Shown piece after piece: positions 7,165-15,115 of a DNA stretch of 38,441 bases; within the stretch, counting starts at the first letter, position 1, and the number at the start of each line of letters is the position of its first letter. The stretch comes from an uncultured Bacillota bacterium (lineage in GTDB: Bacteria; Bacillota; Clostridia; Christensenellales; QAND01), in the NCBI GenBank assembly GCA_905208455.1, contig CAJLPK010000009.1, positions 1-38,441 of the forward strand, given 5' to 3'. Both the position numbers and the translations under genes were made by a program. The notes under the pieces were generated by a model. It was given only the letters and a program-made list of their open reading frames with translations. It searched no databases and had not been told where the DNA came from.

Positions 7165-8532
7165 TTGCTGAAGGATACCATTTTTGCCTTGTCCACGCCG
7201 CAGGGCATAGGCGGCGTCGCCGTCATCCGCATCAGCGGCCCGCAGGCGCATGCTGCGCTGCAAGCGCTGTTTCATCCCATGGGCTCAGCGCAGATGGAGC
7301 CCCGCAGATTGGCTTATGGACGCTTTGTATTCCAGGATACGCAGATAGACGACGGCATGGCTGTGCTGTTTTGCGCTCCCGCCAGCTATACCGGAGAGGA
7401 CAGCGCAGAATTGCAGTGCCACGGCAGCCTGGCTGTGGTTCAGCAGTTGCTGTATGCCCTCGGTACGCTGCCGGGCCTGCGCCCTGCCGAGCCGGGCGAA
7501 TTTACCAAGCGCGCCTTTCTCCATGGAAAAATGGACCTCTCCCAGGCGGAAGCTGTCATGGATCTCATCGGGGCGGAGGGCACGGCCGCGGCCCGCCAAT
7601 CGCTGTCCCAGCTGCACGGCACGCTTTTTGCCCAGGTGGACGGCTTATGCGATGCGCTTACCCTGGCGCTGGCAGGGATAGAGGCCGGCTTGGATTTCCC
7701 GGAAGACGACTGGGAGCAGGCCGCCAATGAAGAAGGCTTTGCCTCTATGGAGCACATATTCACCAAGGTATCCGCTCTGCTGCGCAGCTACCAAGCCGGA
7801 AAGCTGGTAAAGCAAGGAGTGCGTTGTGCGCTGGTGGGACGCCCCAACGCGGGCAAGAGCTCTTTGCTCAATGCCGCAGCCGGGTTTGAGCGCGCGCTTG
7901 TCTCGGAGCAGGCCGGCACCACGCGCGACATCATCGAAGAGGCTGTGCAGGTGGACGGTATCGTGCTTCGCCTATACGATACCGCCGGCATTCACGATGG
8001 CGCTACGGGGTTGGAGGCGCGCGGCATTGATTTGGGGCTCTCCATGATCCAAGGCTGCGATGTTTCTGTGTTGGTCGTCGACGGCTCTCAGCCTTTGACA
8101 AAAGACGATGAATCCCTCTTATATCAGGCGTTGAAGGGGCGGCCCTTTATCGTAGCACTCAACAAAGCCGATTTGCCGCAGCAGGTGCAGTTATCAGCCT
8201 TGGCTGATCGCTGGCCGGATGCTGCGGCTGTCCTGCCTTGCAGCTGCGAAAACGGGGAGGGCGTACTTGCCGTACTGCAAGCCGCCCTTCAGGCGTCCGG
8301 CGTACAGCAGAATGAGGCCTCCCTCATTACCAATGCCCGTCATGCTGCTTGCTTGGAGCGCGCACAGCACGGGCTTAGCCAAGCCTTAGAGGCTTATCGT
8401 GCCGGCCTGCCTGCTGACATCGCTGCAGAGGACGCGCGCCTGGCACTGCATGCCTTGGGAGAAATCACAGGCAAAACGGTATCGGAAGAGGTTATCGATG
8501 AGATCTTTGCAACCTTCTGTGTGGGGAAATGA
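7165..8532 (+). CDS. mnmE: tRNA-5-carboxymethylaminomethyl(2-thio)uridine GTPase MnmE
   Basis: A GTPase of about 455 residues that, with MnmG, installs the carboxymethylaminomethyl group on wobble uridine 34. The N-terminal tetrahydrofolate-binding domain begins KDTIFALSTPQGIGGVAVIRISG. The G domain shows GRPNAGKSS (P-loop), TTRD, DTAGI and NKAD. The C terminus is CVGK, the family CxGK motif with the catalytic cysteine. I prefer the TTG at 7165, because AAAGG at 7151-7155 is nine bases upstream; an in-frame ATG at 7156 would sit directly on that site. The gene is followed after three bases by mnmG. Confidence 0.96.
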   Translation: MLKDTIFALSTPQGIGGVAVIRISGPQAHAALQALFHPMGSAQMEPRRLAYGRFVFQDTQIDDGMAVLFCAPASYTGEDSAELQCHGSLAVVQQLLYALGTLPGLRPAEPGEFTKRAFLHGKMDLSQAEAVMDLIGAEGTAAARQSLSQLHGTLFAQVDGLCDALTLALAGIEAGLDFPEDDWEQAANEEGFASMEHIFTKVSALLRSYQAGKLVKQGVRCALVGRPNAGKSSLLNAAAGFERALVSEQAGTTRDIIEEAVQVDGIVLRLYDTAGIHDGATGLEARGIDLGLSMIQGCDVSVLVVDGSQPLTKDDESLLYQALKGRPFIVALNKADLPQQVQLSALADRWPDAAAVLPCSCENGEGVLAVLQAALQASGVQQNEASLITNARHAACLERAQHGLSQALEAYRAGLPADIAAEDARLALHALGEITGKTVSEEVIDEIFATFCVGK

Positions 8533-8535
8533 TAG

Positions 8536-10413
8536 ATGAATCATACATATCAAGCCATTGTTGTGGGGGCTGGCAATGCAGGCTGCGAGGCGGCCTTGGC
8601 GCTGGCCCGCACAGGGCAAAAAACACTGTTATTGACACTGCATTTGGATCATATGGCATACCTGCCCTGCAACCCCGCCATCGGAGGAACCAGCAAGGGC
8701 CACTTAGTCCGTGAGGTAGATGCGCTGGGCGGCCAGATGGGACTGACCGCAGACGAGACGCTGATTCAGAGCCGTATGCTGAATACGCGCAAGGGGCCGG
8801 CTGTCCATTCTCTGCGTGCACAGGTGGACAAGCAAGCCTATTCCGCTGCCATGCGCCGTGTGCTGGAGCATACGCCCCATTTGGATCTGCTGCAAGGGGA
8901 AGGCGCCAAGATATTGCTGCATAACGGCCGGGCTGCCGGCCTACGCACGACCCATGGGGAGGATTTTTATGCGGAGGCAGTGGTCATTGCCACGGGCGTT
9001 TACCTCAACAGTTGTCTGTATACCGGCGATTGGACCAGCCCCTCCGGCCCCAGCGGCTTACAGCGGGCTACGCAGCTTAGCCAAAGCTTGGCACAGGATT
9101 GCGGCCTTGTTTTGCGCAGGTTCAAGACCGGCACCCCACCGCGCATTGACGGCAAAACCATGGACATTTCCAAAATGCAGGTCCAGCCGGGCGATACGCC
9201 CATCATCCCCTTTTCCTTTTTGACGCCGCCCGAAGCCTTTGACGGGTTTGTTCAGACGCCCTGCTATCTGACCTACACCAATGAAAAAACACATGAAATT
9301 TTACGGGCCAATCTAGATCGCAGCCCGATGTTCGGCGGTGTAATCACCGGCACAGGCGCCCGGTACTGTCCCAGCATCGAGGACAAGATCGTCCGGTTTG
9401 CCGACAAGCCGCGCCATCAGCTGTTCATTGAGCCGGAGGGGCTGTATACAACAGAAAAATATGTGCAGGGATTTTCCACCAGCATGCCGTTGGATGTGCA
9501 AAAGCAGGCGCTTGCCACCATTCCCGGCCTTGAGCAGGCCCGCATCGTGCGTCCTGGCTACGCCATAGAATATGACTGTATTGATGGTACGGCCCTTACG
9601 CTGGGCCTTATGTGCCGGGAGATTCCCGGATTGTTTTTGGCCGGGCAAATCGTGGGCAGCAGCGGCTACGAGGAGGCCGCCGCTCAGGGCCTGATGGCCG
9701 GCCTAAACGCATCGCTGTATCTGCGCGGAGAGGCGCCGCTGCATTTGGACCGTGCCGACGGTTATACGGGCGTTTTGATTGATGATCTCGTTACCAAGGG
9801 CACCCCGGAGCCCTACCGCATGATGACGGCCCGCGCGGAATACCGCTTGCTCCTTCGCCAGGACAATGCGGATTTACGCTTAACCGAAAAGGGGTATCGC
9901 GCCGGCTTGGCCAGCCAGGAGCGTTATGAAAAGATGCTGGATAAGCGCGAACAATCCGCCAAAGCCATTACCCTTTTGCAAAATACCGGGGTTAGCAAGG
10001 CCCAGGCCCAACAGCTCTCTGTGCAGATTGGCCAAGAAATCATGCCCGGCACTTCGTGGGCCAAATGCTTGGCGCGCCCCGGTATTACACGGCAAACCGT
10101 TGCTGCGATGGACGCAGATTTTTCCGGCTTTTCTGCGGATGCACAGGAGCAGGCCGAGATCGAAGTAAAATACCAGGGCTATTTGGCCCGCCAGCAGCGC
10201 GAGATTGAGCGCGCCCGCCAGTGGGAGCACCACCGCCTGCCCCGGGGGCTGGATTATCTTTCCATGCCCGGCCTGCGCACAGAGGCGCGCCAAAAGCTGC
10301 AGGCCCAGCAGCCTGAAAACCTTGGGCAGGCCTCCCGCATCAGCGGCGTCTCCCCGGCGGATATTGCGGTCTTATCCATTCTTTTGGAAAAACAGGAGAA
10401 GCAGCATGTTTGA
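8536..10413 (+). CDS. mnmG: tRNA uridine-5-carboxymethylaminomethyl(34) synthesis enzyme MnmG (GidA)
   Basis: A 625-residue FAD- and NADH-dependent partner of MnmE in U34 modification. The N-terminal Rossmann motif is VVGAGNAGCEAALA (residues 9-22). The catalytic cysteines are seen in LPCNPAIGGTSKGH and RYCPSIEDK. The signatures TGTPPRIDG and GSSGYEEAAAQGLMAG are present, and the C-terminal helical domain contains LDYLSMPGLRTEARQKL. The length is normal. The last 8 bases overlap rsmG. The mnmE-mnmG-rsmG order is the standard origin-proximal arrangement. Confidence 0.97.
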   Translation: MNHTYQAIVVGAGNAGCEAALALARTGQKTLLLTLHLDHMAYLPCNPAIGGTSKGHLVREVDALGGQMGLTADETLIQSRMLNTRKGPAVHSLRAQVDKQAYSAAMRRVLEHTPHLDLLQGEGAKILLHNGRAAGLRTTHGEDFYAEAVVIATGVYLNSCLYTGDWTSPSGPSGLQRATQLSQSLAQDCGLVLRRFKTGTPPRIDGKTMDISKMQVQPGDTPIIPFSFLTPPEAFDGFVQTPCYLTYTNEKTHEILRANLDRSPMFGGVITGTGARYCPSIEDKIVRFADKPRHQLFIEPEGLYTTEKYVQGFSTSMPLDVQKQALATIPGLEQARIVRPGYAIEYDCIDGTALTLGLMCREIPGLFLAGQIVGSSGYEEAAAQGLMAGLNASLYLRGEAPLHLDRADGYTGVLIDDLVTKGTPEPYRMMTARAEYRLLLRQDNADLRLTEKGYRAGLASQERYEKMLDKREQSAKAITLLQNTGVSKAQAQQLSVQIGQEIMPGTSWAKCLARPGITRQTVAAMDADFSGFSADAQEQAEIEVKYQGYLARQQREIERARQWEHHRLPRGLDYLSMPGLRTEARQKLQAQQPENLGQASRISGVSPADIAVLSILLEKQEKQHV

Positions 10414-11113
10414 AGAAAAATTGAGACGGGCATTTGCTGATTTGCAAATCCCCTGCACCTCCGGCCAAGCGGAGCAATGTGCACGGTATTTTGCTTTGCT
10501 GACAGAGGCCAACCAAACGATGAACCTTACCAACGTTACGCAGGAAGATGAGGCCATTTTGTTGCATTTTTGCGACAGCGCTCGTTTATTGCCTCTATTT
10601 CCCCTGGCAAAAGGGGCCCGCTGTATAGATATCGGAACAGGCGCCGGTTTCCCCGGCATGGTGCTTGCGATCCTGCGCCCGGATCTTTCTATAACGCTGA
10701 TGGATTCTTTGCAAAAGCGCATCTCGTTTTTACAGCGGGTTGCAGAGGACTTGGCGCTGACAAATGTGCGCTGTATACACGCGCGTGCTGAACAGGCAGG
10801 CCATGAATCACAGCACCGTGCGCAATACGATTATGCCTTTGCCCGCGCTGTGGCATCGCTTCCTACGCTGGCGGAATATTGTCTTCCCTTTGTGCGTACT
10901 GGCGGCTATATGGTGGCGTACAAGGGGCCGCAGGGCCGCCAGGAATGCAGCCAGGCACGCACGGCCCTCCGTACGCTGGGCGGCCGGTTTGAGCAGCTCA
11001 TGGACAGCTGTATCCCAGGCCGGGAGCATACCCTGATTTTCATCAAAAAAACACACGAGAGTCCTCAAAAATATCCAAGAAAGGCCGGTATCCCCGCGCG
11101 GCAGCCTTTATAA
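10406..11113 (+). CDS. rsmG: 16S rRNA (guanine527-N7)-methyltransferase RsmG
   Basis: A 235-residue Rossmann-fold methyltransferase that modifies G527 of 16S rRNA. The S-adenosylmethionine motif is DIGTGAGFPGMVLAI (about residues 72-86). NLTNVTQEDEAILLHFCDS and the terminal KYPRKAGIPARQPL are typical of the family. The ATG at 10406 follows CAGGAGAAG and overlaps the end of mnmG by 8 bases. Loss of RsmG confers low-level streptomycin resistance in other bacteria. A terminator lies just after the stop. Confidence 0.96.
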   Translation: MFEEKLRRAFADLQIPCTSGQAEQCARYFALLTEANQTMNLTNVTQEDEAILLHFCDSARLLPLFPLAKGARCIDIGTGAGFPGMVLAILRPDLSITLMDSLQKRISFLQRVAEDLALTNVRCIHARAEQAGHESQHRAQYDYAFARAVASLPTLAEYCLPFVRTGGYMVAYKGPQGRQECSQARTALRTLGGRFEQLMDSCIPGREHTLIFIKKTHESPQKYPRKAGIPARQPL

Positions 11114-11125
11114 CTTTTGCATTTG

Positions 11126-11147
11126 ACAGCCTGCGGGCTGTTTTTTG
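11126..11147 (+). terminator. Intrinsic terminator after rsmG
   Basis: ACAGCC/GGCTGT (11126-11131 and 11136-11141) with loop TGCG, followed by a T-run. Confidence 0.85.
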
Positions 11148-11374
11148 CTTCCTTTCCAAGGAAATGACCGCCGGCCTTGTCATCTCTGGATGATTTATAG
11201 CAAAATAAGCTCCTTTTTTGTTATCTTTTCTCTGCCTCTCTCCGCCAAAACCCGCGTATACGATGCATGATTCCACTACTTTTGTCTCTTTTTGGCGGCT
11301 TTTCACGAATCACTATTTTTTTATTTTTCAATGCTGTATTTTATAGGTAACCCAGAAATAAGGAGTGCATTGGC
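11148..11374. other. Gap upstream of noc with a widely spaced inverted repeat
   Basis: No gene is evident. CCGCCAAAA (11242-11250) and TTTTGGCGG (11290-11298) form a perfect 9-bp inverted repeat with a 39-base loop. On the plus strand the right arm is followed by C then TTTT, so it could act as a weak terminator or a regulatory hairpin. An A/T-rich stretch follows; the noc promoter is probably here but has no clear consensus. AAGGAG at 11360-11365 is the noc ribosome site. Confidence 0.4.
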
Positions 11375-12211
11375 ATGAATCTTTCCCGTATACAAACAAC
11401 CCCCGCTTTGCGGAGCATAGAAAAAATCCCGATCCATTTGGTGCATCCAAATCCCTATCAGCCCCGCCGTACTTTCTCTGAGCAAAGCATTGAGGAATTG
11501 GCCAGAAGCATTGCGCGTTACGGATTGATACAGCCCATTGTTGTACGGCGCATCCATGCAGCGCACTATGAGCTGATTGCAGGCGAACGCCGTCTACGTG
11601 CCTCCAAAAGAGCCGGCTTGTCAGAGATAGACGCCATCATCCAGCGTGTCGGCGAACAGGACAGCGCTGTTATGGCCTTGATTGAAAATCTGCAACGTGA
11701 GAATCTGCATTTTTTTGACGAAGCGGAAGCATATCGCAACCTTCTTTTAGAGCATGGCATGACGCAGGAGGACCTGGCGCGGAAAATCGGAAAAAACCAA
11801 AGCACCGTTGCCAACAAGCTACGCATCCTAAAGCTGACCCCTGCCGTCAAGGCAGCCATTATGGCCAATCGGCTTACGGAGCGCCACGCGCGCACCCTGC
11901 TTAGGATCCAAGAGCCGCAGCTGCAATTACAGCTGATTGATCAGATACGGCGCGAAAGCCTTTCCGTTAAGGCAACGGAAGATCTGGTGGAGCGTATCTT
12001 GGACAAGCAGTATTATGACCAAGAGCATCTACACAAAAAGCGCATGAGCGGCTTTGTCCGGGACGGCCGTTTGCTGATGAACGATATCAAAAAGCTGGTA
12101 AAGCAGGTATCCGACAGCGGCCTGCCGGCCAACTACCAGGTACGGGATGCCGGTATGTGCTTTGAGGTGATGGTAACCATTCCCAAGCAACCCTTACAAA
12201 AAGCGCAGTAA
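11375..12211 (+). CDS. noc: Nucleoid occlusion protein Noc (ParB paralogue)
   Basis: A 278-residue ParB-fold CTP-dependent DNA clamp. The N domain has NPYQPRRTFSEQSIEEL and the CTP-binding GERRLRASKRAG box (residues 70-81). The helix-turn-helix reads GKNQSTVANKLRILKL, and TERHAR follows. Gln142, Lys148 and Arg170 are the residues that specify Noc rather than parS binding in this family, whereas the second copy downstream has the ParB set. Noc binds its own sites and blocks division over the chromosome. The N terminus before the core is only about 14 residues (MNLSRIQTTPALRS), and a clear membrane-targeting amphipathic helix like that of Bacillus Noc is not evident. Confidence 0.85.
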   Translation: MNLSRIQTTPALRSIEKIPIHLVHPNPYQPRRTFSEQSIEELARSIARYGLIQPIVVRRIHAAHYELIAGERRLRASKRAGLSEIDAIIQRVGEQDSAVMALIENLQRENLHFFDEAEAYRNLLLEHGMTQEDLARKIGKNQSTVANKLRILKLTPAVKAAIMANRLTERHARTLLRIQEPQLQLQLIDQIRRESLSVKATEDLVERILDKQYYDQEHLHKKRMSGFVRDGRLLMNDIKKLVKQVSDSGLPANYQVRDAGMCFEVMVTIPKQPLQKAQ

Positions 12212-12223
12212 CCTGCGCGCAAA

Positions 12224-12252
12224 AAAGGCGAGGCTTTGTTCTCGCTTTTTTT
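12224..12252 (+). terminator. Intrinsic terminator after noc, running into parS
   Basis: AAAGGCGAG and CTCGCTTTT pair with one bulged G, and the T-run continues directly into the first parS site. Confidence 0.75.
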
Positions 12253-12267
12253 GTTTCACGTGAAACA
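12252..12267. promoter_or_regulatory. parS centromere site 1
   Basis: TGTTTCACGTGAAACA is a perfect 16-base palindrome identical to the parS consensus bound by ParB/Spo0J. It lies between the noc terminator and the parA promoter. Confidence 0.97.
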
Positions 12268-12284
12268 TAGGCAGATTGTGCTTG

Positions 12285-12313
12285 TTTACATTACGGGGCC
12301 TGGTCTGTATAAT
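12285..12313 (+). promoter_or_regulatory. Promoter of parA-parB
   Basis: TTTACA (12285-12290), 17 bases, TATAAT (12308-12313). It starts 17 bases after parS 1, so ParB spreading or loading from parS could influence it. An in-frame ATG at 12312 lies inside the -10 box and cannot be the parA start. Confidence 0.85.
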
Positions 12314-12341
12314 GAATAGGAAACAAACAGGGGGTGTCGTT

Positions 12342-13124
12342 TTGGGAAAGATCATTGCGATCGCCAACCAAAAGGGCGGCGTGGGCAAAACAACCACCAA
12401 TGTGAACCTAGGGGCCTGCCTTGCCCGGTTGGGAAAGCGCATTTTAACAGTAGATATCGACCCGCAGGGCAATACGACCAGCGGCTTAGGCGTTGAAAAG
12501 GAGACGTTGGAAACTTCTGTCTATGAAGTGATGATTGACAATGTCCCCATTCGTCAGGGAATCGTGCCTACCTTGGTAGAAGGGTTAGACCTGCTGCCAA
12601 GCAACATCAATCTTGTCGGCGCAGAGATCGAGATGACCTCTATGATCGCCCGTGAGCATATCTTGAAAACATGCTTGGAGGAAGTGCGCAGCGAATACGA
12701 TTTCATTCTGATCGACTGCCCTCCCTCGCTTGGGCTGCTGACCCTCAATGCGCTGACAGCGGCGGATAAGGTGCTTGTGCCCATTCAATGCGAGTTCTTT
12801 GCCCTGGAGGGGCTTAGCCAGCTTATCAATACCGTAGGCCTTGTGAGCCAGCGGCTCAACCCTTCCCTTGCCATGGAGGGGGTTGTCATGACCATGTACG
12901 ACCCGCGCACCAACCTGTCTCAGCAGGTTGTCGCTGAGGTCAAGAAGTATTTTCAGAGCAAAGTGTACCAAACCATGATTCCGCGCAATGTGCGCCTGGG
13001 GGAGGCGCCAAGCTTTGGGCTGCCCATTATGATTTATGATCCAAATTGTTCAGGCGCCAAGGCATATATGAGCCTGGCGCAGGAGGTTATTGAGGGAAAC
13101 GGAGGAAGCGGCGATGGGCAGTAA
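12342..13124 (+). CDS. parA: Chromosome partitioning ATPase ParA (Soj)
   Basis: A 260-residue deviant Walker-A ATPase. It begins GKIIAIANQKGGVGKTTTNV with the signature lysines of the KGGVGKTT loop, followed by the DIDPQGN switch region and LIDCPPSLGLLTLNAL (Walker B). ATP-bound ParA dimers coat the nucleoid and are stimulated by ParB at parS; in spore formers the pair also affects DnaA and Spo0A control. The TTG at 12342 is chosen because AGGGGGTG lies five bases upstream and the longer frame begins inside the promoter. There is no extended N-terminal DNA-binding domain, as is normal for chromosomal Soj. It overlaps parB by 11 bases. Confidence 0.96.
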   Translation: MGKIIAIANQKGGVGKTTTNVNLGACLARLGKRILTVDIDPQGNTTSGLGVEKETLETSVYEVMIDNVPIRQGIVPTLVEGLDLLPSNINLVGAEIEMTSMIAREHILKTCLEEVRSEYDFILIDCPPSLGLLTLNALTAADKVLVPIQCEFFALEGLSQLINTVGLVSQRLNPSLAMEGVVMTMYDPRTNLSQQVVAEVKKYFQSKVYQTMIPRNVRLGEAPSFGLPIMIYDPNCSGAKAYMSLAQEVIEGNGGSGDGQ

Positions 13125-13998
13125 TATGAGACTGGGCAAGGGGCTGGAGGCTCTTTTGGGCAATGTTGCTGCGCCCAACCCCTCTGAGCCGGCCGAAAAC
13201 CAGGAAAGCGTTTGCTTTTTATCTATCAATCAAATCGACCCGAACCCCCACCAGCCTCGTCAGGAGTTTGATGAGGCTGAAATGCAGGAGCTGGCGGACA
13301 GCATTGCCCTGCATGGGGTCATACAGCCTATTTTGGTAACGCCCTATCAGCATGGGCGTTATACGTTGGTGGCCGGCGAGCGCCGCTGGCGCGCAAGCCG
13401 CAAGGCTGGTTTATCTGAAATTCCTGCCATTGTGCGCACAATGGATGACCGGGCGCTGCGCGAAATCGCGCTTATTGAAAATCTTCAGCGCGTTAATTTG
13501 AATCCTGTGGAGGAGGCCGAGTCCATTTCCCTGCTGATGCAGGAATATGGGTTAACGCAGGAAAATGTTTCTGAACGCGTGGGCAAGTCGCGCTCTGCCG
13601 TGGCCAACGCACTGCGCCTTTTGTCTTTATCGCCCGAGGTTTTGCAAATGGTGCGTGACGGCAGCTTATCCAGCGGCCATGCCCGAGCCGTTCTTTCTGT
13701 GCCGGGCGAGGATTGCCAGTTGGCTTTTGCCAAGGAGATCATCGCACAGGGATACAGTGTGCGCGAGGCGGAAAAGCGCGCCAAGCTTTGGAAAGAAGCG
13801 CCTTCGCAGCCTGGGAAAAAGAAAGCGGCTTTGGACCTTCATCTGCGCACTGCGCAGGAGGAGCTCCAGCAACGCCTGGGAACAAAGGTTGAATTTACCG
13901 GCACGCCTGAAAAGGGAAAAATCTCTATCAGCTATTTTTCTCCCTACGAATTGGAGCGTCTGTATGCCTTGCTTGGCGGCCGCATCGAGCAAGACTGA
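13114..13998 (+). CDS. parB: Chromosome partitioning protein ParB (Spo0J)
   Basis: A 294-residue CTP-dependent sliding clamp that loads at parS and recruits SMC. The N-terminal MRLGKGLEALLGN segment is the ParA-interacting peptide. NPHQPRQEFDEAEMQELADSI is followed by the CTP-binding GERRWRASRKAG box and LIENLQRVNLNPVEEAES. The helix-turn-helix is GKSRSAVANALRLLSLSP with SSGHARAVL; the Arg, Ala and Gly at the specificity positions match parS-binding ParB, not Noc. The C-terminal dimer domain ends LERLYALLGGRIEQD. The ATG at 13114 follows GGAGGAAG. Two perfect parS sites flank the operon. Confidence 0.96.
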   Translation: MGSNMRLGKGLEALLGNVAAPNPSEPAENQESVCFLSINQIDPNPHQPRQEFDEAEMQELADSIALHGVIQPILVTPYQHGRYTLVAGERRWRASRKAGLSEIPAIVRTMDDRALREIALIENLQRVNLNPVEEAESISLLMQEYGLTQENVSERVGKSRSAVANALRLLSLSPEVLQMVRDGSLSSGHARAVLSVPGEDCQLAFAKEIIAQGYSVREAEKRAKLWKEAPSQPGKKKAALDLHLRTAQEELQQRLGTKVEFTGTPEKGKISISYFSPYELERLYALLGGRIEQD

Positions 13999-14013
13999 CC
14001 TTCTCCGTACGGA

Positions 14014-14036
14014 AAAAGCCGCTTTGAGCGGCTTTT
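14014..14036 (+). terminator. Intrinsic terminator after parB
   Basis: AAAAGCCGCT/AGCGGCTTTT (14014-14023 and 14027-14036) is a perfect 10-bp inverted repeat with a 3-base centre. Confidence 0.85.
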
Positions 14037-14064
14037 ATCATTTTACGGCAGGAAGGCTATGTGT

Positions 14065-14232
14065 ATGAAGACAGCAAAAAGGAAAGGCCGCTTATGGCGT
14101 TGCCTGGGCCGGCTGCTGCTATTCTGTTTTATTTTTTTGGCCGGCTATTTTGGCTATGCCTATTACAAGTCAGACTTTCCCTTGTTTGAACCCTTCCGGC
14201 AGGCGCTGCAGCGGCATGCTTACTATTTTTGA
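14065..14232 (+). CDS. Possible small single-span membrane protein (55 residues)
   Basis: I do not recognise a family. The frame reads MKTAKRKGRLWRCLGRL, then a hydrophobic helix (about residues 18-35, LLFCFIFLAGYFGYAYY), then a short tail ending QRHAYYF. The positive N terminus suggests an N-in, single-pass topology. AGGAAGG lies eight bases before the ATG; an in-frame ATG two codons earlier is too close to it. The frame directly follows the parB terminator and has no promoter of its own that I can see, so expression would depend on read-through. After the TGA the same frame stays open for 34 further codons. Only experiment or conservation would confirm it. Confidence 0.42.
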   Translation: MKTAKRKGRLWRCLGRLLLFCFIFLAGYFGYAYYKSDFPLFEPFRQALQRHAYYF

Positions 14233-14332
14233 TTGCCATCCTTGCTATGCTTTTACATAGGATCTTTGCAAAAGCATCGTGCGCTGAGACAGCAAAATCA
14301 ACCGCGCTATAAGGACAAGGAGCCCCGTATAT

Positions 14333-14362
14333 AAAAAGGCATGGGATTTTCCATGCCTTTTT
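14333..14362. terminator. Bidirectional terminator touching parS 2
   Basis: AAAAAGGCATGG/CCATGCCTTTTT (14333-14344 and 14351-14362) is a perfect 12-bp inverted repeat. It can end both the rightward parB side and the leftward CvpA/DUF5711 pair. Its last T is the first base of parS 2. Confidence 0.88.
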
Positions 14363-14377
14363 GTTTCACGTGAAACA
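14362..14377. promoter_or_regulatory. parS centromere site 2
   Basis: A second perfect TGTTTCACGTGAAACA, about 2.1 kb from the first. Together they bracket parA-parB. It lies just beyond the stop of the leftward CvpA-type gene. Confidence 0.97.
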
Positions 14378-14385
14378 TCCTGCCG

Positions 14386-15102
14386 TCAGAATACTTTGCC
14401 CCGCATCAGCAGCAATATGAAGTTTGACTTGTAGAAAAACCCTGCCAAGGGCGCAGACAATACATAGTCCGTAACCACTGGAACATTGAGGATCGTCAGC
14501 GCGATAGGCGCTACCGCCATAATAATATAACAGGCAAAGACCCCTCGCAGCAGCCCCGTCAGCGCACCAGCCAGCACATCGTTATGCCGCAGAACGGGAA
14601 ACTTATGCATCGCATCCGTGGCATTGATGATTACGCCGCAAATGATGCGGAATACAAAGAACAGAATCAAAAAGGTAATGATATTCAGCGTCGCATACGC
14701 TACCGTATAATTGAAGTAGTCCCCTACTGTGGACAGCCCTTGGGAAGCAAACGCCTGGGATGCGATATTGGATTTAACCAGATTGCCAAACGGCGAAACC
14801 AGGCTGCTGTTGCTTACCAGGTCGTTCAGCGTGGCGGCATCTACCTGGGTAATGGGTGTTGTTACCATGGCCAGCGGCGTATCAAAGGGCAGCTTGGCCG
14901 CCCCTTCGGTATAGTTGATCAGCGTCTGCATCATTCCTTGCCCGCTCATCGCCCAGGAAAGCAAGGGATGCAGCAAATAAGCCAAAATCCACGAAACAAA
15001 GAAGCTGGCCGTTTTCAGCGCAGAAACGACAAAGCCTCGGTATGCGCCTAGCAAGACTGAAATCAAAATCACAAAGATCAGAGCAAGGTCCAACAAATTC
15101 AT
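14386..15102 (-). CDS. CvpA-family membrane protein
   Basis: A 238-residue integral membrane protein. It begins MNLLDLALIFVILISVLLGAYRGF, the characteristic CvpA start, followed by a second helix (about residues 30-48). A polar exported loop (about 55-125) comes next, then two more helices (about 130-155 and 185-210) with GALTGLLRGVFACYIIMAV. CvpA proteins affect colicin V production, envelope function or biofilm traits in various bacteria, but the mechanism is unknown. The ATG at 15102 has AGGAGG eight bases upstream. It lies 13 bases after the DUF5711 gene on the same strand, so the two are probably an operon. Confidence 0.75.
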   Translation of the reverse strand: MNLLDLALIFVILISVLLGAYRGFVVSALKTASFFVSWILAYLLHPLLSWAMSGQGMMQTLINYTEGAAKLPFDTPLAMVTTPITQVDAATLNDLVSNSSLVSPFGNLVKSNIASQAFASQGLSTVGDYFNYTVAYATLNIITFLILFFVFRIICGVIINATDAMHKFPVLRHNDVLAGALTGLLRGVFACYIIMAVAPIALTILNVPVVTDYVLSAPLAGFFYKSNFILLLMRGKVF

Positions 15103-15115
15103 TTTATACACCTCC

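Noticed and set aside
11043..11306. An 87-codon minus-strand frame between rsmG and noc
   Set aside because: It overlaps the end of rsmG and a terminator, lacks a ribosome site, and has no recognisable features.
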